A DNA stretch of 64,000 nucleotides from an uncultured Clostridia bacterium. GTDB taxonomy: Bacteria; Bacillota; Clostridia; Christensenellales; Borkfalkiaceae. Location: assembly GCA_934254815.1 (NCBI GenBank), contig CAKQME010000011.1:1-64000 (forward strand), in the 5' to 3' direction. The notes under the pieces are model-generated. The model was not told where the DNA came from, made no database searches, and saw only the letters and a list, made by a program, of their open reading frames with translations. Positions within the stretch are counted from its first letter, which is position 1; each line of letters starts with the position of its first letter. A program made the position numbers and the translations under genes. Positions 51,801 to 58,739 of the stretch are shown in pieces.

Positions 51801-54800
51801 TTAGGCGATAAGGTATTCATGGGATATACCAATATCAAAACGGTTGTTCTGCCGTCTACTATTTCGTCAATCGGAATAAGGGCGTTTGCAAATTGTACGG
51901 GTCTTGAAAATGTAATATTTACAAAAGGCGCGCCGAGTTTATTTGAAATTTCAGGTAGAGCATTTGAAAACTGCGTATCGCTTAAGAGTATCGATTTGCC
52001 TGTAAACCTTGAAAAAATAAGCTATTATGCTTTTGCAAACAGCGGACTTGAAAGTATTAAAATACCTGCTACCGTTTCTACTCTCGGCGGACACGCGATT
52101 GAGTTAAATGCGATTACATTAAGAGAATATGACTACGGTAATTCGTTTGACTCTTGTAAATCGCTAAAATCCGTTACGTTTGCGCAAAACGGAGATTTAA
52201 AAACGCTTACACAAGAAACTTTCTTGAACTGTACCGCGCTTGAAAGCGTCACGCTTCCGGATGGGCTTGAAGAAATACAAAGGAAAGCGTTTATGAATAC
52301 TAAACTTACTTCGGTTAGTATAGGCGCCGTAGTGACTAAAATCGATACCAATGCTTTTGCTGATACGGGTAATTTAACAACCGTTAAATTTGCCGAAAAC
52401 GGATCAATCAATACTATTGGTAACTATGCGTTCAATAATTCGGGCTTGACAAGTATTGAAATTCCTTCAACCGTAACGTCTTTAGGTAAACAGGCGTTTA
52501 TGGGGTGCGCGCATCTTGAAACCGTAACTTTCAGGGGCGGATTGATCAATACAATTATGGAGTCAACGTTTAACGGTACGGCGATAAAGAGTATAACTCT
52601 TCCCGAAAGCGTAAGAGTTATTGAAAAATGCGCGTTTATGAACTGTACAGAGCTTACAACCGTAAATCTTCCGTCGGGTTTAACTACGCTCGGTTCGGAA
52701 AACAGCGGAAGCTCAAGCAATAATGCGGACAATTTCGGAGTATTCGCTAATTGTACGTCTCTTACAAGTATTACTTTACCTGAAAGTTTAACATATATAG
52801 GCGCGTTTGCGTTTGCTAAGTCGGGTTTACAACGCATTACGATACCTGCAGGAGTGCAGTATCTCGCGGCGAAAAACTCTATGTTATCGCAGCAATCAAG
52901 TTCGTTCCAAGAGGGCGCGACTGAAAGATATTTTGCAGGACAGTTTGCATACTGCTATGACCTCGAAGAAGTTGTTCTTCCTATAACGATAAACTCTATC
53001 GGCGCGGGCGTATTCTATAATACTCCTAAGCTTAAAACGTTAATATATGACGGTTATGCCGAAACGAATAATATTTTACACCAGAATGTTCAGTATCTCG
53101 GAGGAAACGCGTTTGTAAACAGCGGTCTTGAGAACTTAACGGCGAAAGGTTTAAAAGAAATTTATGCAAACGGATTTACTTCTTCCGGTTTTGCTTCGGT
53201 TGATTTAGAAGCGACTTCTGTTCAAACGATTAAAAAATCGATGTTTGCAAATTTAAGTCGTTTAACGTCTGTTAAACTTCCGTCGGGATTAAAAATGATA
53301 GAAGATTCGGCGTTTGAAAGTAGCGGAATTACTAATATAATCGTACCCGAAACTTTGACAACTATCGGAAAAGCGGCGTTTAAGAACAGTGCAATTAAAG
53401 ATATTACTCTTGTAAAAGTAACAAGTATCGGCGCAAGCGCGTTTGAAAGTTGTAAATCTTTAACGAAAGCCGTTCTCGGTAACTCAATCGATGAACTTCC
53501 AGATTCTTTGTTTAAGGGATGCTCTTTGCTTAAAGAATTTGCTATACCCGAAAAAGTATCGATTATCGGTGACGATTGCTTGCTTGGTACGGCAATAGAG
53601 AATTTGACTATTCCCGCAAAGCTTACGAATTTAGGCGTCGGCGCATTGGGTTCGTCTGCCATCAAAAATGTATCTGTCGATAGCGGCAATAGAATGTTTA
53701 AAGTCGAAGATAAATTCCTTAAAACGTCTGCAGGTAAACTTATCGCGTATTTGGGTTCCGAAACCGAAGTTACGCTTCCTGTTTCCGATGCGGGCGTTGC
53801 AGACGGAGTATTTGCCGGTAACACGACAATTAAGAAGATAACTCTTCCGGAAACCGTCAAGACTGTAACGAGCAATATGTTCTATGGCTGTTTGGGTGTA
53901 GAAACGATAGTGTTAGACGGTGTAACCAAGATTGAAAGTAATGCCTTTGACGGTTGTGCAAATCTAAAAACAATTAAGATTCCGAGTTCGGTTATGTCGA
54001 TTGGGGCTTCTGCGTTTGCCGGTGCGGGCGCTATGGACGGAACAAGCGAATTAACGGTTGATTTAACCGACGCCGTTGCGGGAATATTTAATATTTCCTC
54101 TATGTTCAAGTTGAGCGGTGTTGCTAAAGTTATTCTTCCGAACGATATTACTAAATTGGCGACCAAATTCTTTGATGATGCAAATTATCTCAGAGAGGTT
54201 AAGTTGCCGGATACTTTAAAAGAGATACCCTCCTATTTATTTAACAGGTGCGCGTCGCTTACAGAAATCGACATTCCTGCTTCTGTAACTAAAATAGGTA
54301 CGCAGAGTTTTTATGTCTGTGAAAGTCTCGTTACCGTTAATTTCTTGGGCAACAATAAAATAACCGAAATACCGAGTAAAGCGTTCTGGGGTTGTTATTC
54401 GCTCAAAAATATCAACTTGCCTGAAAGCTTAACGACAATAGGGGCTAATGCGTTTACCGGTGCTACGTTACGAGTTTTTGGTACAAGTACCGAAAAGAAA
54501 GGCGCGGCGTTGGAAAGTATAGTTATTCCGAAAAACGTTACGAAGATAGATTCTTCTGCTTTCCAATATTGCGACCAACTTAAGACGGTTGAGATTAAAG
54601 GTGAGCTGAAAGAAATCGGTTCCTCTGCATTTGCTGATTGTGTGTCGTTAAGATCGATAGACGTAAGTACAGTTACGAAATTTGGTAGCAGAGCTTTACA
54701 ACATACCGCTCTTGAAAGCATAATAATAAATGGTAATGCAACAATAGGAAGCAATATGTTTACAACTAATAGTAGTAGTTACTCTACTCTTAAAGAGTAT

Positions 54801-55268
54801 AATACTACGATTAAATCTATAACTTTTACAGATGGCTCAATAACAACATTGCCGTCTAGCTTATTTGCAGGTTTAAGTGCGTTGCAAACTGTGGTACTTC
54901 CGTCTCAACTAGAAGCTATTCCTTCAGAATTGTTTAAAGAGTGTGTAAATTTATCAGCAGTAGAAATTCCTGACAGTGTAACAACAATAGGAAGTAGTGC
55001 GTTTGAGGGTTGCTCGTCACTTAGTGCTTTAAATATTGGCGATAAAGTCACAACCATAAACTATGCGGCTTTTAAGAACTGTACTTCGATTAAGTCGATT
55101 TACATTCCCGCAACTGTAAAGTCTATTTATTCAAGTGGAATTTTCCTTGGATGGACGCCGGCACAGACGATAAACTTTGGTTACGAGGGTTATCAGGCAT
55201 TCAGATTATACGGTGAAAAGTTACTTTATAATTGCGCGGCTAAAGTTAATTTCGGAGTGACGAGATAA
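45894..55268 (+). CDS. Giant BspA-like leucine-rich-repeat lipoprotein 3
   Basis: A 3124-residue paralog, more diverged in its N-terminal part (starts MNNGKSKFLAILLF; lipobox-like LFGISC followed by KK). Layout is the same: InlB modules (FVGWYTS, FDGWYVS, FAGWYKVPDG, FGGWYTEPGG), beta domains with ATPAGVAVNGNILKWESVAG, a long LRR_5 array (about 830-3060), and the C-terminal cap FLGWTPAQTINFGYEGYQ. It ends in VTR without an anchor. The upstream in-frame ATG at 45858 was rejected because AAGGAGG directly precedes the ATG at 45894. Base composition drifts to AT-rich codons after about 48100 and most strongly in the last 500 bases. Confidence 0.88.
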   Translation: MNNGKSKFLAILLFAISLISLSLFGISCKKPQESADNGVTKEVTYYCATEENNFVTLTKAKTYVLFIAGEQKTGDYTLSESGELKLTVDSGEVTATIKSDELAITYGGKSYTLIEQINRSVTFNDDGATTTATVLNGKSVAKPADPEEKEGKKFVGWYTSEEYKEVYNFATPVRTDITVYAQHIKLTAGAKEFTVTLKDGSNKKIQTTNGIVYGLEQLAAKDGAEFDGWYVSDFNDEAKLTYKYNGEVLKQNVNLYPVWKGEINAVSVTENKVSWEADGTSFDVKITDADNVSETKRATQKYLDYEFKNVGEYKIEISKTGSDKATTVYYNSKVLARVSNITVVEGGVVSYNTVENAEKYIVTVECGNENHKHTDVDNGKRAYFDISGCDMKEGGIKVIIVAQAKGYGSSQSEAFYYDRTLDKIAAVEVKDGKLVWSEVKNALGYVVVVNGEKIELGNVTEYSFKGYAAGDYELGVYPVTKGYNSPAAATTTYKKDKLATPAGVAVNGNILKWESVAGATSYTVKLNGKTFTSVKNEAELNAKDIKTENTVTITAIGDGVIKPSEESDVFVFAQGKMSELAYADGKVEWQGIFGAQTYIIKLNGNLLATVAGDVTSYKVAYKIAGENKITVGYANEEDATETVDEASITVTVYTVSFIGDDGENLGSVLVAEGDPIDAPVVEKAGFVFAGWYKVPDGSKNNAQKYTGGKLETAGDVRFYADFDTAKYKVTLNADADPDKQIEDTVAFKQYFTLKTVEPEDESKAFGGWYTEPGGQGKQITDNMGNGIGKWTYAYDGVKLYANWVNLFNFEYNNQGFIVTGAEGLQYVTSAKIPATHFDGQHKAKVITVDELEYGENLVSIDIPDTVTTIQTGAKLGIESSAFKACKSLKSINIYKTGETVTAGYASFDGILYEAVYTRDSAGNEKLSSLNLLLVPYAKDGDIVVADGTSSIATYAFSTTAVGTVTIPESVVDVKDYAFSAMPNLTEVKFLGSDANKQVTLGESVFASDSKLIKITLPAGLQASTHHVKEWSNGKEDPNEGDKGYYVIYEYDIDFDTFLFDKSTKLQTIEVNGNGGYYKSVDGMLCKADGTIVYCPQGREKAVVTTNEITAIGNGAFKNCTKLESVTINAGVTYIGKEAFYCTYSSSGNYVSSLIELVFNTDVNDAGIEIDERAFYQQNLISITLPENLIKLGKYAFGNNKNLKTVTVLSVGENGTIDLADDAFASMPNTRYNNVSDYIVENVIIVKNVPAFGISAVFGSSVKDVAIDKDNTNFDTTDEKVYYSKDGKQVVYADINTLRGELVLKAGVEIITANVFANASLLTSVTIPSSVKVIGDGAFRRSGLTSLIFGDEKDGAAASLDIGKQAFYGCKVGGVVTLPERLTTIGYGAFTGFGASEFKFTGTKLTAIGQFAFKDCSIKSMTLSNGVTTIGAEAFSGCSNLEVLNLPESITELGSNFLDGCSKLQTVNVAEGCKGLKTIQGVLYRCENDVPVELVLCVVANEGDNGTLTIPNTVTIVGDGAFSNNQGIRNLIFEDYTDEYIAAGNTLSIGSGAMLGYVFDNSKIEYVKLPRGMVVIKSYSFTSFKTLKEVVIPNTVRRIEKYSFPQDAALEKITFETGNDEASLEIEDGTSQYDGAFASTTNLKEVILPARTTKIGAWAFGQDQPVTKDLLTKVVIPAGVKEVGEKAFSCRQNFSSLTFENTEENPSQLTKIGAWAFSNRKDVSTWGHKVNTLTEIELPASLEEIGEYAFSYCGVRNLVIPAAVKVVGANAFDGCLNLVTLNFENSESNLSIGDYAFNACSKLATVNLPDGVTTIGNWAFAATGIKSIVLPSTLQTIGDWAFCNNSSLVSVNFALNDDDKCALKSIGYMAFGATGLTEFIFPETIETLTLGSNLFQSCMSLTKVVMSSSVKALGNALDGATEISEIILSVDGGVKAENGFLTNGKDTIYSVYGDLVLDNGTLVIPEGITTLGDKVFMGYTNIKTVVLPSTISSIGIRAFANCTGLENVIFTKGAPSLFEISGRAFENCVSLKSIDLPVNLEKISYYAFANSGLESIKIPATVSTLGGHAIELNAITLREYDYGNSFDSCKSLKSVTFAQNGDLKTLTQETFLNCTALESVTLPDGLEEIQRKAFMNTKLTSVSIGAVVTKIDTNAFADTGNLTTVKFAENGSINTIGNYAFNNSGLTSIEIPSTVTSLGKQAFMGCAHLETVTFRGGLINTIMESTFNGTAIKSITLPESVRVIEKCAFMNCTELTTVNLPSGLTTLGSENSGSSSNNADNFGVFANCTSLTSITLPESLTYIGAFAFAKSGLQRITIPAGVQYLAAKNSMLSQQSSSFQEGATERYFAGQFAYCYDLEEVVLPITINSIGAGVFYNTPKLKTLIYDGYAETNNILHQNVQYLGGNAFVNSGLENLTAKGLKEIYANGFTSSGFASVDLEATSVQTIKKSMFANLSRLTSVKLPSGLKMIEDSAFESSGITNIIVPETLTTIGKAAFKNSAIKDITLVKVTSIGASAFESCKSLTKAVLGNSIDELPDSLFKGCSLLKEFAIPEKVSIIGDDCLLGTAIENLTIPAKLTNLGVGALGSSAIKNVSVDSGNRMFKVEDKFLKTSAGKLIAYLGSETEVTLPVSDAGVADGVFAGNTTIKKITLPETVKTVTSNMFYGCLGVETIVLDGVTKIESNAFDGCANLKTIKIPSSVMSIGASAFAGAGAMDGTSELTVDLTDAVAGIFNISSMFKLSGVAKVILPNDITKLATKFFDDANYLREVKLPDTLKEIPSYLFNRCASLTEIDIPASVTKIGTQSFYVCESLVTVNFLGNNKITEIPSKAFWGCYSLKNINLPESLTTIGANAFTGATLRVFGTSTEKKGAALESIVIPKNVTKIDSSAFQYCDQLKTVEIKGELKEIGSSAFADCVSLRSIDVSTVTKFGSRALQHTALESIIINGNATIGSNMFTTNSSSYSTLKEYNTTIKSITFTDGSITTLPSSLFAGLSALQTVVLPSQLEAIPSELFKECVNLSAVEIPDSVTTIGSSAFEGCSSLSALNIGDKVTTINYAAFKNCTSIKSIYIPATVKSIYSSGIFLGWTPAQTINFGYEGYQAFRLYGEKLLYNCAAKVNFGVTR
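47392..47420. repeat. Double inverted repeat inside LRR gene 3
   Basis: CCCCCGCGGGGG (47392-47403) with the adjoining TTGCCG-TGAA-CGGCAA stem-loop, as in genes 1 and 2. Confidence 0.75.
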
Positions 55269-55310
55269 TTTTCGGGTCAGCTCTCTGATAGCCAAAGTCG
55301 GCTGAACGAC

Positions 55311-55347
55311 AAAGAAAAGCGAGTCTTAATCGGCTCGCTTTTCTTTT
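55311..55347 (+). terminator. Terminator after LRR gene 3
   Basis: AAAGAAAAGCGAG (55311-55323) pairs with CTCGCTTTTCTTT (55334-55346); the right arm itself is T-rich. Confidence 0.85.
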
Positions 55348-55450
55348 GTGGATAAAACAGCGATAAAGCCGATGAAACGGGTTATTGATTTAAAGTAAAC
55401 GTGGTTTTTTCAAAAAATATCAAAAACTGTAAAAAACAAGCCGAAAATGC

Positions 55451-55479
55451 TTGCGTTATTTGTTTTTATATGATAAAAT
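55451..55479 (+). promoter_or_regulatory. rplS promoter
   Basis: TTGCGT (55451-55456), 17-bp spacer, TAAAAT (55474-55479). Confidence 0.65.
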
Positions 55480-55485
55480 GTTATA

Positions 55486-55545
55486 GACTTCGCACGGTCC
55501 TCTGACGAAAATCGGTCACGAACGCGGCGTAAATACGGAGGTTAA
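55486..55545 (+). promoter_or_regulatory. Possible L19 leader RNA
   Basis: The 5' leader of rplS has CACGGTCCTCTGAC...GGTCACGAACG before GGAGG, which resembles the ribosomal protein L19 leader motif of Firmicutes (autoregulatory candidate) as I remember it. Pairing was not computed. Confidence 0.4.
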
Positions 55546-55548
55546 GTC

Positions 55549-55890
55549 ATGAATATTATCGAGCAAATCGAAAAAGAAAACTTGAAAGGCACTGTTCCCG
55601 AATTTAACGTAGGCGATACCGTTAAGGTTTCGTTCAAGGTTATCGAGGGTACGAAAGAGAGAATACAGGCGTTCGAAGGTATCGTTATCGCTAAGAAAAA
55701 CAGCGGTATAAGAGAGACTTTCACCGTCAGAAGAGTTTCTTACGGTATAGGCGTTGAAAGAACGTTCCCGCTTCATTCCCCCAAGGTTGCCGACATCAAG
55801 GTTGTTAAGAGAGGTAAAGTCAGAAGAGCTAAGCTTTATTATCTCCGCGATCTCACCGGTAAGGCTGCTAAAGTCGAAGAGATCCTTTAA
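55549..55890 (+). CDS. rplS: 50S ribosomal protein L19
   Basis: A 113-residue ribosomal protein at the 30S-50S interface. Family landmarks: FNVGDTVKVSFKVIEGTKERIQAFEGIVIAKKNSGIRETFTVRRVSYGIGVERTFPLHSPKVADIKVVKRGKVRRAKLYYLRDLTGKAAKV in shortened form (about 20-110: GDTVKV, FEGIVIA, VERTFPLHSP, RAKLYYLRD). GGAGGTTAAGTC gives the ribosome site. It is transcribed alone, with its own promoter and terminator. Confidence 0.97.
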   Translation: MNIIEQIEKENLKGTVPEFNVGDTVKVSFKVIEGTKERIQAFEGIVIAKKNSGIRETFTVRRVSYGIGVERTFPLHSPKVADIKVVKRGKVRRAKLYYLRDLTGKAAKVEEIL

Positions 55891-55901
55891 TCGAAAAAAT
55901 T

Positions 55902-55936
55902 CTACCGCTTTCCGTTCGGGAGGGCGGTAGTTTTTT
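55902..55936 (+). terminator. rplS terminator
   Basis: CTACCGC (55902-55908) pairs with GCGGTAG (55924-55930), followed by six Ts. Confidence 0.9.
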
Positions 55937-56022
55937 ATGTCGAAAAACATATGCCGAATCATGTTCGCGTGACATATCATTATATATATTATAATGTTAT
56001 ACGAAAATTTACATGAAAATCG

Positions 56023-56051
56023 TTTACAAAGTCAAAAATTTGGTGTATATT
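56023..56051 (+). promoter_or_regulatory. Promoter of the comM-dprA-topA-trmFO-hslVU operon
   Basis: TTTACA (56023-56028), 17-bp spacer, TATATT (56046-56051), about 70 bp before comM. Confidence 0.7.
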
Positions 56052-56120
56052 AAAATAGAGAAAATTTCGGGTTGTTATGTCGGCGGACAAAAACCGTCGC
56101 TTTAACCTAAAGGAGGTTCT

Positions 56121-57641
56121 ATGCTTGCCAAAGACGTGGGGTTCGTTATATCGGGGCTTGACGGCGTTCCCGTCGAAGTCGAAGTAGACGTAAATAACGG
56201 GCTGTATTCGTTCGATATAGTCGGTTTACCCGACGCGTCTGTCAAAGAGAGCAAAGAACGTGTCCGTTCGGCGGTTAAAAACAGCGGTAAACGTTTTCCT
56301 AACCACAGAATAACCTGTAATCTCGCTCCCGCGGAACTCAGAAAAGAGGGCGCCGTATTAGACTTGGCTATCGCCGTGGCGGTTATAAAGTCGGCGGGCG
56401 AATTGGGCGACGCCGATATAGGCAAGGCGGTTATGCTCGGTGAATTGTCGCTCGACGGCGGCATACGCCCCGTAAACGGAATATTGCCCATGTTAATCTC
56501 TGCCAAACAACAGGGTTTTAAAGAGGTGATTATTCCCGAAGCAAACGCCAAAGAGGGCGGTTTTATCGACGGGCTTACTATAAAGACGGCTAAAAGTCTT
56601 AAAGAAGTCTGCGATTATTTTTCGGGCGTCTGCGATCTGCCTGTTGTCGAAACGGCTTCTTACGACGAATTGTCCGATAAAGGCGTTTATAAAAACGATT
56701 TGAAATTCGTCAGGGGGCAATATGTCGCGCGCCGCGCTCTGGAAGTCGCGGTAAGCGGAAACCATAATATGCTTATGGTCGGTCCTCCGGGGTCGGGTAA
56801 AACTATGCTTGCAAAGTGTATTCCGTCGATTATGCCGACGATGAGTTTCGAAGAAGCGCTTGAAACGACAAAAATACATAGCGTAGCGGGCAAACTTTCC
56901 GCAGAAGAGGGCATAATATACCGCAGACCGTTCGTAACTCCGCATCATACGGCGAGTAACGTTTCGCTTATCGGCGGTGGCGCGAACGCAAAACCGGGGC
57001 TTATCAGCTTAGCGCATAACGGAGTGTTGTTTTTAGACGAAATGCCCGAATATACCCGCTCTATGCTCGAATGTCTGCGCCAACCGCTTGAAGACAGGGT
57101 TATAACTGTTTCCCGCGCGAGAACGAACGTATCTTATCCCGCGAGTTTTATGCTTGTGGGGAGTATGAACCCTTGTCCGTGCGGCTATTACGGAGCTAAA
57201 AACGGGCGGTGCAGTTGTTCGCCCGTGCAGATTGCGAGATATAAGTCGCGTATATCGGGTCCGCTTATGGATAGGGTCGATATAAGAATTACCGTCGACG
57301 CGGTTAAGTACGACGAGTTGGTTTCGGTAAAAGAAGAAGAATCGAGCGAAGAAGTCAGAAAACGTGTCAATGCGGCAAGGCTTATTCAACGTGAGCGTTT
57401 TGCTGGCGACGGAATATCTTCCAATGCGGAGATGGGCGAAAGCGAAATGCGTAAATATTGTAAGTTATCGGCAGAATGTGAAAAACTGCTTGAAGCGTCG
57501 TTTATCAGCCTTAATTTGTCGGCAAGAGCGCGTAGCAGAATAATAAAAGTCGCAAGGACGATTGCCGATCTCGATTATTCCGGCGATATAGAGCCGCGGC
57601 ATCTGCTCGAAGCTATAAGTTACAGGAGCGACGAGAGTTGA
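56121..57641 (+). CDS. comM: YifB/ComM family Mg-chelatase-like AAA+ ATPase
   Basis: A 506-residue AAA+ protein. The N-terminal Lon-protease-like (S5-fold) domain (about 1-170) includes GLYSFDIVGLPDASVKESKERVRSA. The chelatase-type ATPase domain has Walker A GPPGSGKT (about 221-228), Walker B VLFLDEMPEY (about 302), SMNPCPCGYYG with a cysteine cluster (about 352-370), and arginine-finger region SGPLMDRVDI. In Haemophilus and Vibrio ComM is a helicase that drives branch migration of incoming single-stranded DNA during transformation. The DprA gene directly downstream supports a role in handling DNA. AAAGGAGG precedes the ATG. Confidence 0.93.
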   Translation: MLAKDVGFVISGLDGVPVEVEVDVNNGLYSFDIVGLPDASVKESKERVRSAVKNSGKRFPNHRITCNLAPAELRKEGAVLDLAIAVAVIKSAGELGDADIGKAVMLGELSLDGGIRPVNGILPMLISAKQQGFKEVIIPEANAKEGGFIDGLTIKTAKSLKEVCDYFSGVCDLPVVETASYDELSDKGVYKNDLKFVRGQYVARRALEVAVSGNHNMLMVGPPGSGKTMLAKCIPSIMPTMSFEEALETTKIHSVAGKLSAEEGIIYRRPFVTPHHTASNVSLIGGGANAKPGLISLAHNGVLFLDEMPEYTRSMLECLRQPLEDRVITVSRARTNVSYPASFMLVGSMNPCPCGYYGAKNGRCSCSPVQIARYKSRISGPLMDRVDIRITVDAVKYDELVSVKEEESSEEVRKRVNAARLIQRERFAGDGISSNAEMGESEMRKYCKLSAECEKLLEASFISLNLSARARSRIIKVARTIADLDYSGDIEPRHLLEAISYRSDES

Positions 57642-58729
57642 TTAAGCTTACCGACGAGCAGCGGGCAATCGTATTTCTCGATTCGTTCGAAAAGCTGGAA
57701 TATAAAAGAAAAATCGATATATTGCGGTTGTTCCAATCTCCGAAAGAGTTGTTTGTCGGTGCGGAACGTTTGGAAAACGCGTTTTTGAACATCGACGGCG
57801 GAAATTTCATTCGCCCCGTTACAGCCGCGCTGAAACGTCGGGAATATATCGATGAGATGATTGCTTCGTCGCTGAAATTTTGCGACGGCATAATCACGTT
57901 GTATGACGAAGAGTACCCCGAAGAGCTGAAAAATACTCCTGCGCCGCCGCTTGTTTTGTATTATCGCGGAAACGTAAATCTGTTGAAAGGTAAAGCGAAA
58001 CGCACGGCGATAGTGGGGTCGAGAAAGACCTTGCCGCTTTATCTCGAACAGACGCGGCAAGTTGCCGAAAAACTTTCGGCGGCGGGCGAGATAATCGTTA
58101 CCGGCATTGCCGACGGCGCGGACAGCGCGGCGATAAAAGGCGCGCTTAAAAGCGGAAATCTTATATCGGTTTTTGCAGGCGGTTTAGATTGCGTATATCC
58201 GCGCAGTCAGGTAAATTTAGCCGAAGAAATAGCCGCGAAAGGACTTGTAATTACGGAGTATCCCGCGGCGAGACCGCCTATGAAATACACTTATCCCGTA
58301 AGAAATCGCATAATCGCGGGGCTTTCGCGCGCGTGCCTTATAGTTTCAGGCGAGCATGGCGGCGGGGCGAGATATACGGCTTCTTATGCGGCGGATTACG
58401 GGCGAGACGTAATGGCTTTCCCCTACGGCATAGGCGCGGTTTCGGGCGAATTGTGTAATTCGCTGATAAGACAGGGCGCGGCGCTTGTCGAGACTGCCGA
58501 CGACGTTGCCGACCTTTTGGGAATAACCGTCGGAGCGACCGAAAAGCCTGAGCTTGACGGCAACGAAAAAACGGTTTACGAAACGCTTTTAAGCGGAGTC
58601 GTAAACGCTGACAAAATAATAGAAAACACAGGGCTTAAACCCTATGAGGTAAACGTTGCGTTGTCTCTTCTCGAACTTAAAAAGTTGATTGTGAGAAGCG
58701 GAACGGATTACGATATAATCAAGAAATAG
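57638..58729 (+). CDS. dprA: DNA-processing protein DprA
   Basis: A 363-residue DprA/Smf protein that loads RecA on incoming single-stranded DNA in transformation. The Rossmann-like core (about 100-290) carries AIVGSRKTLP, VTGIADGADSAAIKGAL, SVFAGGLDCVYPRSQ, ITEYPAARPPMKYTYPVRNRIIAGLS, and a more diverged version of the usual GSLITA segment (EHGGGARYTASYAADYGRDVMAFP). A winged-helix-like C-terminus follows (about 300-363). The start is TTG, overlapping the comM stop (TTGA), with AGGAG about ten bases upstream; no in-frame ATG gives the full N-terminus. Confidence 0.93.
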   Translation: MIKLTDEQRAIVFLDSFEKLEYKRKIDILRLFQSPKELFVGAERLENAFLNIDGGNFIRPVTAALKRREYIDEMIASSLKFCDGIITLYDEEYPEELKNTPAPPLVLYYRGNVNLLKGKAKRTAIVGSRKTLPLYLEQTRQVAEKLSAAGEIIVTGIADGADSAAIKGALKSGNLISVFAGGLDCVYPRSQVNLAEEIAAKGLVITEYPAARPPMKYTYPVRNRIIAGLSRACLIVSGEHGGGARYTASYAADYGRDVMAFPYGIGAVSGELCNSLIRQGAALVETADDVADLLGITVGATEKPELDGNEKTVYETLLSGVVNADKIIENTGLKPYEVNVALSLLELKKLIVRSGTDYDIIKK

Positions 58730-58739
58730 CGGAGGAATT

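Noticed and set aside
26872..55268. Repeated ~69-bp periodicity in the LRR genes taken as CRISPR or satellite DNA
   Set aside because: Periodicity follows the 23-residue protein repeat, the frame stays open, and units are not identical at DNA level.
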